A stretch of DNA of 64,000 bases from Siphonodentalium dalli. Its lineage: Eukaryota > Mollusca > Scaphopoda > Gadilida > Siphonodentaliidae. This document shows, in pieces, positions 57,037 to 64,000 of this stretch. A program made the position numbers and the translations under genes. The stretch lies in contig CP136062.1 of assembly GCA_032622095.1 (NCBI GenBank), forward strand, positions 152,576,875 to 152,640,874. Direction: 5' to 3'. Within the stretch, counting starts at the first letter, position 1. Each line of letters starts with the position of its first letter. The notes beneath the pieces were generated by a model. The model worked only from the letters and a program-made list of their open reading frames with translations, made no database searches and was not told the DNA's origin.

Positions 57037-57922
57037 TGCCAATTTTAAACCAGACCGACCATATATAGACAGTATTTCAATAACGTCTGTTGATGTTTAC
57101 AAGGCTCTAAAATTTCTGAAGGTCTCAAAATCATGTGGTCCAGATAAAATAAGTCCTAGATTACTCAAGCATTGTGCATCTTCTTTATGTGAACCACTTG
57201 CATCTTATTTCAAATTATTTATTGAAAACAATTATTACCCGCACCAATGGAAGATATCTAATGTGACCCCGATTTTTAAGGCAGGAGATCCCGGTATTAC
57301 TTGTAACTATCGTCCAGTCTCCCTACTTAGCTGTGTATCAAAGGTGTTTGAGAAGTGTATATATACATGTAAATATCTCTGGGAATTTCTGGAAGTCAAT
57401 AAACTACTATCAATTTATCAATCTGGATTTGTGAAAGGTGACTCAACTGTTTTTCAACTGACAGAAATATACGACAACATATGCAGGTCCCTAGATGATG
57501 GAAAGGAAATAAGATGTGTTTTCTGTGACGTTAGTAAAGCATTTGACAAGGTATGGCATCGCGGACTACTTTATAAACTAACGAAGATAGGAATTACGGG
57601 GGATTTACATAAACTGATTGAATCATATCTTGAACACCGACAACAACGTGTTATTATCGATGGATCAAGTTCTCAGTTGCAGAATGTTTCTGCGGGAGTT
57701 CCTCAAGGATCTATCTTAGGTCCTCTTTTTTTCTTGATATACATAAATGACATAACTGAATTCATAACATGCAAAATTCGTCTTTTCGCTGATAACACTT
57801 CGATTTTCCTAACCATTGAAGACCCCAATCTTGCCGCAAAAGTTATCAATGATGACTTAGAAACTTTAATGAAATGGTCGACTAAATGGCTTGTCAAATT
57901 TAATCCACTGAAGACAGAAACT
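57037..57922 (+). pseudogene. Jockey-type LINE reverse transcriptase fragment
   Basis: The frame encodes RT blocks in order: LKVSKSCGPDKISPRLLKH, VTPIFKAGDPGITCNYRPVS, FCDVSKAFDKVWHRGLLYKL, AGVPQGSILGPLFFLIYIND and LFADNTSIFLTIE. The second Asp of F-A-D-D is Asn (57785-57796), so it is catalytically dead. Sequence typical of RT stops at about 57922 (KFNPLKTE), where the intact LINE's 5' end begins. The endonuclease and C-terminal domain are missing. It probably served as the target or neighbour of the newer LINE. Confidence 0.85.
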
Positions 57923-57981
57923 CTCCATCAAACTTTTCAGCATCGCAGACTGACACTCCAGTCAGCATTAACTCCTCACAA

Positions 57982-59190
57982 ATGCCATCTTTGGCTTCAT
58001 CTCTACTTGAAATTCAGAAGGATATATTACTGATGAAGGAAGATCAAATCTCCACGACTCAGGCTGCACTGCGCGAGCTTCCACTTCTTAGAGGAATGAT
58101 TACTAACTTTGAATCACGTTTAGTTTCCATAGAAAATAAGTTATCAACAGTCTCGTCGATCCCTGCTCTCGTGACGCGCGTGGATACTCTTGAAACCAAA
58201 GTCAATAACATTTTTGAAATATATGATGAACATTATAGATTCGCAAATGGAATTTCATCTGATTTGACCGATTTTAAAATGTGCAATAAACGTGATAACA
58301 AACATGTATCCAAGGATGTAACAGAGCTTGAGCTAAGGTGTAATGAGTTAGACAGGAAAATAGCCTGCCAATCTGGATCGATTGCTTCACTCAGTGACAC
58401 AATGAAGAAAAAACTTACACCTACGGATAGAGCTACACAGGAAGCAACAAAGGAATTTCTCAAATTCACGGAAAAGGCCGTCGATGTTTTAAGTACAAAA
58501 ACATTTAATAAAATGAGTGAATTCGCTGACTCGCTACAAAAGTCTTTGTTGTATATAAACCAATGTCAATCTGACATATCCCGTGGCATCTTGCAATTTT
58601 GTGACTCCTCTGCAAACAACACTTTTGATGGGAAATCACCTACTTCTCGGCAATCCCCGAAATCATCGCCTATCTCGGTAAAGGAAACAGCCTCTCAGAC
58701 AGCTTATCGTAAGGAATCGTACTTGGAAGACATCACTGTTGAAGATTCCCCTGGTGAATCAAGGGGTGCTGCCACAAAATATCGCCACACCAATACAAGT
58801 AAACCTGAGGAAAACTTTGATCGACGACGACGTGCATCTGACAGCAGTGATCGTTCTCATTATTCTCATAATCAACGCTATCGGAAATTTATGCATCAAA
58901 AACATGATAATCCCATGAAGACAGCTCGTCTCTTTGTTACTAACCTGCCATTAAATTGTGATGCTAATGTTGTGAATTCCTATTTGGAAAAGTATGACAT
59001 TCCGTACACCATCATCAGAATTTTCAGGACACGACGTTCTAGTTACACATCGGCAAGAATCAATGTGTGTGTAGATAACGTAGGTGACGTTCTGGAACCT
59101 CACTTTTGGCCCAACGACGTTCAATGTAAAGAGTGGGTCGAACACAAAGTTTATAAATCTACAACACAAAAGGGACAGTACTCTAGTTAA
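57982..59190 (+). CDS. LINE ORF1 protein, coiled-coil plus RRM-like C-terminal domain
   Basis: 402 residues. Residues 1-200 are rich in heptad-like Leu/Ile/Val with charged positions (LEIQKDILLMKEDQ; VTRVDTLETKVNNIFEIYDE), suggesting a coiled coil. Residues 210-310 are Ser/Arg-rich and probably disordered. Residues 315-390 start TARLFVTNLPLNCDANVV and contain EPHFWPNDVQCKEWVEHKV, resembling the C-terminal nucleic-acid-binding domain of CR1/Jockey-type ORF1 proteins. No zinc knuckle. Expected role: trimer-forming RNA-binding protein of the LINE RNP. The first ATG downstream of the element start is used. It ends 57 bp before ORF2. Confidence 0.8.
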   Translation: MPSLASSLLEIQKDILLMKEDQISTTQAALRELPLLRGMITNFESRLVSIENKLSTVSSIPALVTRVDTLETKVNNIFEIYDEHYRFANGISSDLTDFKMCNKRDNKHVSKDVTELELRCNELDRKIACQSGSIASLSDTMKKKLTPTDRATQEATKEFLKFTEKAVDVLSTKTFNKMSEFADSLQKSLLYINQCQSDISRGILQFCDSSANNTFDGKSPTSRQSPKSSPISVKETASQTAYRKESYLEDITVEDSPGESRGAATKYRHTNTSKPEENFDRRRRASDSSDRSHYSHNQRYRKFMHQKHDNPMKTARLFVTNLPLNCDANVVNSYLEKYDIPYTIIRIFRTRRSSYTSARINVCVDNVGDVLEPHFWPNDVQCKEWVEHKVYKSTTQKGQYSS

Positions 59191-59247
59191 CTCATTTACA
59201 GAATGGGGTTATCTCTCTTTTAACAGTTTCGCATTCCTCAGCGAGAC

Positions 59248-62200
59248 ATGAAGGCAAATAAGTGCAGAATTGTTACTTGGTTAATGTATTTGATATGTAT
59301 TTTGTCGCTATTATTCTGTGTCTCACATTTTCAGTATTTATCAAAGAAGGATGAGCTTCCTGCGGTGGCTCAAATGTATGATTTTCCACTGGTGCAAAGT
59401 ATCTTGATCCACAAAATGCTTTCCTTTGGCACATGGAACGCGACTGGTATTCTTTCGTCTGCGTGTTATCTCAGTAATTTTCTTGACAAACTGAACCTGG
59501 ATATCTGTGGCATCAGCGAACATTGGTTATGTGATGCAGATTTACCTTACTTTCGCCACATTAACTCAAAATATGACTTTTTTGCTGTTAGCGATTTTTC
59601 TCAACGCCTCCCTTGGAAACGCGGGCGTTACTCTGGTGGCGTATGCCTCATGTGGAATCGCGATAGGCTCGGGAGCAGAGTAACCCCTCTTGATATAAAT
59701 GATGATCGCATTATCGGCATACAAGTAAACATGGGAAGGAGATATATTTTCACATTCCAAGTTTATCTTCCGTCTACGAACTATACTGTTGCATTTTTCC
59801 GGGAGTACATCCAGAAGTTGATTGACCTCCGCGATACATATAGTGTTCTCGGCAAAGTAGTTTTTATGGGCGACTTCAATGCAAGCCTTCAGCGTGATGA
59901 TGCGCGTGCCAAATCATTTAAGAAGTTTTTAGACAATAAGTTTATCTCTGTCAATGTCGTGTCTTTTCCCCTGAATATACCTGCAACACACGTTCCTGCC
60001 ATGGGTTATCCTGGTTCAGTGATCGATCACATTGTCGTCAACAAAGACGACACTGATCTTATTTTTCATTGCGAAATTCTGGATGATGATGCAATCAATG
60101 TGTCCAACCATAGGCCCATTTACGTCATGATGAAGTACGATGACTATACATATACACCTCGAAGTAGTACAATTCCAAGCCATAGTACATGTAAGTTCAG
60201 TTGGAAGAAGTTTAAGCTAGACACTGTAATGCAATTGTCGTATCAGTCAGATTTAGCTACATCGTTACCACGCGATGACGTAAATAACAAATCTGAGTTG
60301 GATACATTTTATGAAAACATAGTTAACTCTATCACAGTTTCTGCTCAGAATAATATCCCAAAGAAACGTTTTAAGAAGTTTCTTAAACCTTACTGGTCGA
60401 AAGAATTAAGCTTACTTCACAAGAGTATGCGATATCACAGATCTGTTTGGATTTCGGTTGGTAGGCCAATTAATGATGCAACTGGTTTATATCGCTGTTA
60501 TAAAGATGCCAAATGCTCTTTCAGGCGCGAATACCGGAGGGCATCAACTAATTTTCTTCGCTCTTTTAACGATGACATAGATAAAAGCGCTGAGTGTGAT
60601 CAAGATACTTTCTTCAGACTCTTCAACGCGAAACGCAAATCATTAGGGACACTTGGTAGCACACACTTCTCCTTTCAAAATTCGATAGTACGAGAAACCC
60701 CAGATATTCTTGAAGCTTGGGCTGAGTACTATTATAACATTTTTTCCACACCGCTAACGGATCCCAAGTTTGACGAATCACATTTTAACCTAGTCAACCA
60801 ATTTGTAGAGACCGAATCGATGAAAAATTCAACATGCCCATTAGACGGATTGTTAACTTTTCCAACTAATATGAAGGAAATCACATCTCTTTGTCGCACT
60901 TTAAACCTCAACAAAGCAGCTGGTACAGATGGTGTAAATTATGAGCATATTATTTTTGGTGGTGAGGCTCTTGCCCGCTGCATTGCTACCTTGTACAACT
61001 ATTTCTTCCAATTTGAACATATACCACTTGGTGCTAAGCGTGGTTGTATAATATCTCTATATAAGGGACATCCTAAACCAAAAGATTCCTTTGATAGCTA
61101 CAGAGCAATTACTCTGCTACCAGCAATATATAAACTTTTTGAGAAACTTTTATTATCGAGAATGGAGAAGTATACTGCCTTTGCAATTGAAGTTGATTCC
61201 TTGCAGAATGGGTTCCAGCGGGGCATAAGTTGCAACATGTCTTCTTTTCTTGTAACAGAAAGTATAGCGTATACATCCGAGAGACAGAGCAAACTGTTTG
61301 CCTGTTTCTTGGATGTATGGAAAGCTTTCGATAGTGTTTGGATAAACGGTTTATTGTATAAACTGCATAAGAGGCAATTACAGGGAAAAATTTGGAGGCT
61401 ATTTTACCACTTGTTGAACAATATCAGCTGCTGCATTAAATACCAAGGTGGTTGCTCTAGGTGGATCCCAATGCTGCAAGGAACAAGGCAGGGAGGTACA
61501 TTATCTCCCCTCTTTTATATAATATATATCAATGATCTTTTGTCAAATCTAAAGTCATCGGGATATGGCCTTTTGATGCAAGGTGCAAATTGCACATGTC
61601 CAACGCATGCCGATGACATGGCACTTTTCTCTTTAACTGCATATGGACTTCAGTCTCTTGTCGATATATGTGTCGAATATAGCTTGAAATGGCGTTATAG
61701 ATACAACACAAACAAAACCCATGTCATTGTTTTCAATGAAAGTGCTAACGCAGCACTTAAACGTCATAAGAACTGGCACATGTCTTCTCATGTCCTAACA
61801 GAAACCGACAGTGTTACTCATTTAGGTATTCCGCTTGAGAAATATAATTTTCGCTCAAAACTTGTTGACAATATTTGTACAAAAACGAAGAATGCTTTCT
61901 TCTCTTTGGCTAATGCTGGCCTGCATGCAGGCGGTATTACCCCAGCGAGCTCTCTCAAGATTTACAAGTCCGTGGTCTTACCGCGAGGCTTATACGGTAG
62001 TGAATTTTTGTGTGGTCTCTCTCAATCGGACACTGTTCAACTAGAGAAAGCACATCGTATGTGCCTCAAACTTATACAAGGCCTCAAAACTAGGACTAGC
62101 ACAGACATGGTCTTGGGTCTGCTTGGTATTCCTCCTTTAATCACATTCATTAATTGTAGAAAAGTGTCCTTGTTTTCGTCATTTTGTTTACTCGAGTCTA

Positions 62201-62889
62201 AAAAAACTGTTAAAGATGTATTTATTATCAGATTACTGAGCTTTTCATATGAATCCAACACTGCATCGAAGAATGTGTTTTTTCAGGACCTATCCAGTAT
62301 TCTTGATAACTGGAGTTTGTCCTCCTATATGTCTCAATACATATCAACAGCTCTGTTTCCAGAGAAAACAGTTTGGAAAACCCTATCGAAACAGGGCAGT
62401 CATGTTTGGAAATCTGAATGGTCTCACAGGGTGCGCACGGAACCCACCTTTGATAGATTTCGTTTGGTTCACAGCAGTCCAGAATTATCGTTTTTATGGA
62501 AAGTCTGCCAAAAGTACCCAGATGAGAAGGAGTCATTTTTCATCGCGACACAGCTACTGTGTTACCGAAATTATGCTGGCGAAACTCAGTGCCTGTTATG
62601 TGCGCGAAGTTATATAGACCTACCGCAACACATTATAGCGGTTTGCCCAGAACTTGCAGCGTCGCGTAATCATTTTTGGTATCACTTTATAGATATGTTG
62701 CCTTTAGGGGCATTTCAACTTGTGGAGTCTTTTGATCAGCAGAGACTTATTGCCCTCTTTCTAGGCTATTTGCCTATTGAACTTTTGGACATTGCATGCA
62801 TTCCACCTCAAACCATATTGAGATACTTCTTGAAGGCGACTAGGGCGCTGTGGTGCGAATGGAACCATCGTTCGTCATTGGCGTCATAA
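59248..62889 (+). CDS. LINE ORF2 protein: endonuclease, RT and C-terminal zinc finger
   Basis: 1213 residues, uninterrupted. Residues 8-28 are strongly hydrophobic (VTWLMYLICILSLLFCVSHF), unusual before an endonuclease. The APE endonuclease covers about 60-295: TWNATGI (N64), ISEHWL (E91), GDFNAS (D209, N211), VIDHIVV (D260) and SNHRPI (H288; Asn where Asp is commoner). RT covers about 545-850: NKAAGTDGVNYEHI, ACFLDVWKAFDSVW (D689), TRQGGTLSPLFYIIYINDL and CPTHADDMALFS (D789, D790). The C-terminal finger C1115-x2-C1118-x9-H1128-x4-C1133 is complete. Function: target nicking and reverse transcription of its own RNA. I do not assign the clade. A downstream start at Met57 (KMLSFGTWN) would remove the hydrophobic part. 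Confidence 0.9.
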   Translation: MKANKCRIVTWLMYLICILSLLFCVSHFQYLSKKDELPAVAQMYDFPLVQSILIHKMLSFGTWNATGILSSACYLSNFLDKLNLDICGISEHWLCDADLPYFRHINSKYDFFAVSDFSQRLPWKRGRYSGGVCLMWNRDRLGSRVTPLDINDDRIIGIQVNMGRRYIFTFQVYLPSTNYTVAFFREYIQKLIDLRDTYSVLGKVVFMGDFNASLQRDDARAKSFKKFLDNKFISVNVVSFPLNIPATHVPAMGYPGSVIDHIVVNKDDTDLIFHCEILDDDAINVSNHRPIYVMMKYDDYTYTPRSSTIPSHSTCKFSWKKFKLDTVMQLSYQSDLATSLPRDDVNNKSELDTFYENIVNSITVSAQNNIPKKRFKKFLKPYWSKELSLLHKSMRYHRSVWISVGRPINDATGLYRCYKDAKCSFRREYRRASTNFLRSFNDDIDKSAECDQDTFFRLFNAKRKSLGTLGSTHFSFQNSIVRETPDILEAWAEYYYNIFSTPLTDPKFDESHFNLVNQFVETESMKNSTCPLDGLLTFPTNMKEITSLCRTLNLNKAAGTDGVNYEHIIFGGEALARCIATLYNYFFQFEHIPLGAKRGCIISLYKGHPKPKDSFDSYRAITLLPAIYKLFEKLLLSRMEKYTAFAIEVDSLQNGFQRGISCNMSSFLVTESIAYTSERQSKLFACFLDVWKAFDSVWINGLLYKLHKRQLQGKIWRLFYHLLNNISCCIKYQGGCSRWIPMLQGTRQGGTLSPLFYIIYINDLLSNLKSSGYGLLMQGANCTCPTHADDMALFSLTAYGLQSLVDICVEYSLKWRYRYNTNKTHVIVFNESANAALKRHKNWHMSSHVLTETDSVTHLGIPLEKYNFRSKLVDNICTKTKNAFFSLANAGLHAGGITPASSLKIYKSVVLPRGLYGSEFLCGLSQSDTVQLEKAHRMCLKLIQGLKTRTSTDMVLGLLGIPPLITFINCRKVSLFSSFCLLESKKTVKDVFIIRLLSFSYESNTASKNVFFQDLSSILDNWSLSSYMSQYISTALFPEKTVWKTLSKQGSHVWKSEWSHRVRTEPTFDRFRLVHSSPELSFLWKVCQKYPDEKESFFIATQLLCYRNYAGETQCLLCARSYIDLPQHIIAVCPELAASRNHFWYHFIDMLPLGAFQLVESFDQQRLIALFLGYLPIELLDIACIPPQTILRYFLKATRALWCEWNHRSSLAS

Positions 62890-63201
62890 TTGTTTGTCAC
62901 TTATATGCATGTAGTCAGTGGGAGAAGAAAGTCACCATTGTTGGCAAATATAAATAATTGGTAGCCCTCTTATATACAATGGTGTTGTGTTGGGTCTACT
63001 ATTTGTTTGTAATGTCCAACAACGGTGTCTGACAACTGTGATGTGAGCGAACATCTGGTCGTGTGGTCGGCTGGGTGCTACAGTTCTCCATGAATTTAGG
63101 ATTATCTAGCTTCAATTAACCCCTCTCTGCTTCTCCCCACTTTTCTCTAACTTAACTCATTTCATTCTATTTTCCCATACTGTCTCTATCTGTATCCGGC
63201 G

Positions 63202-63235
<34 letters not shown>

Positions 63236-63420
63236 GTCTTGTTCGTGTGCCCGGCCGATCTGTTTCCATCTATATTCGTTTTGCTTTGCACATACATAAA
63301 GTGTGTACATGTATATATGTTATGTTCTCGTTCCTATGTTCTATTGTTTTTGTATGTTCTTGTATTACATGTGTATATCATATCTTCATTTATATGGAGG
63401 AATTAAAGATATATATATAT
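62890..63420 (+). other. LINE 3' UTR
   Basis: Non-coding, with (CT)n at 63203-63236, ATTAAA at 63402-63407 and a terminal (AT)n that abuts the repeat copy. Confidence 0.7.
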
Positions 63421-63423
63421 ATG

Positions 63424-64000
63424 TCTTTATATCCGTGTCATGTTTTGTTGTCGCATTTTATTTTAGTTGGCATTACTATTTTCTTGTGTTTGTTCATATT
63501 ACATGTACGCAAATGGTTTCGGTAGTTTGTGCGGCGATATCGTGTTCTAACAAATGGCTGAAAAATTGGATATAACATTAAAAAAATTCATAAGTTAAAG
63601 ACATATTATGCACTTGTTCGGGCGCGTGAAACTGGGGGAATGTAGAATTCTACTAACATTGCCGAAAATCTCAAACAAATCGACCGTACCACTTCATAGA
63701 AAACATCGTCTGAACTACGCTCAATTGTAAATATTTACTTCCCGATTCGGGACGCAACTATCGGCGGTAAATTAACACAAATGATTTCGCCATCGGGGGG
63801 GGGGGGGGGTCACTGTATTTAATGAATATATAAGAATTGCGGTGTGTTTTGTCAATTTGGATATAATATTTGTAAAAATAACTACTTTCAGCACGATTAT
63901 TCTCCATTTCTATTTGATCACCCTACCGGAGTGTTTCACATCATTTTAACATTTCGAATTTAATGTTCAAAACGTAACTAAAGTTTTAAATTTTAATTTT
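63424..64000. repeat. Direct repeat, right copy (left copy 56250-56824)
   Basis: Nearly identical to 56250-56824, including the THAP-like ATG at 63513 and the poly-G run (15 G at 63795-63809). It continues past the window. Confidence 0.95.

Larger units (their letters stand above)
57923..63420 (+). mobile_element. Full-length, apparently intact two-ORF LINE
   Basis: It has a short 5' UTR of about 60 bp, ORF1 (57982-59190), a 57-bp gap, ORF2 (59248-62889) and a 3' UTR of about 530 bp with a (CT)n run at 63203-63236, ATTAAA at 63402-63407 and an AT tail ending near 63420. No frameshift or internal stop. The start is set where homology to the older RT fragment ends. No clear TSD is seen, since the two flanks are different repeats. 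Of all TEs here it is the only one with both ORFs open. Confidence 0.85.

Noticed and set aside
56250-64000. Long terminal repeats of an LTR element
   Set aside because: The enclosed reverse transcriptases are non-LTR type, there is no gag-pol-integrase order, no TG...CA ends and no primer-binding site at the repeat edge.

Overview
This is animal nuclear DNA: AT-rich, intron-bearing, with no prokaryotic-style gene clusters. The repeat types point to a marine invertebrate, most likely a lophotrochozoan such as a mollusc (inference). Pointers are GACAGACA-tailed Helitron-like repeats, Harbinger and Polinton relics, and several LINE families. Almost everything recognisable is transposable-element sequence at different stages of decay.

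The best host gene is a C-type lectin on the minus strand. Its first CTLD half is an exon at 44883-45059 and its last half, with stop codon and poly(A) signals, is at 15507-15778. Both boundaries are phase 1, so the halves fit across an intron of about 29.1 kb. Most TEs between 15.8 and 44.9 kb would lie inside that intron.

Layout: 0.4-1.0 kb decayed piggyBac-like MITE; 1.7 kb possible exon; 2.9-3.2 kb hAT MITE with perfect 8-bp TSD; 3.3-4.1 kb broken Harbinger transposase; 4.2-13.1 kb mostly diverged tandem repeats; 14.5-15.0 kb LINE 3' end; 15.5 kb lectin exon; 16.7-18.5 kb inverted-repeat element carrying a double-hairpin TTAA MITE; 19.0-21.2 kb CR1/L2-like LINE; 22.3-24.7 kb Helitron-like element; 25.1-26.4 kb foldback element; 28.2-35.1 kb two decayed LINEs, one with zinc-knuckle and SGNH ORF1; 38 kb Helitron-like element; 40.0-41.7 kb decayed Polinton-type PolB; 41.8-42.4 kb CCHC ORF; 43-46.6 kb GC-rich palindromic repeat, Helitron-like ends, lectin exon and MITEs; 48.4-52.9 kb head-to-tail Helitron-like array; 54.5-56.4 kb tandem repeats; 57.0-57.9 kb RT fragment; 57.9-63.4 kb intact two-ORF LINE; 63.4-64.0 kb near-identical copy of 56.25-56.83 kb.

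The strongest unusual signals are the TTAA MITE with its empty site in the same window, the array whose 122-bp units each carry a consensus NRF-1-like palindrome, the intact LINE inside a 7.17-kb direct repeat, and the lectin gene split by a TE-filled intron.
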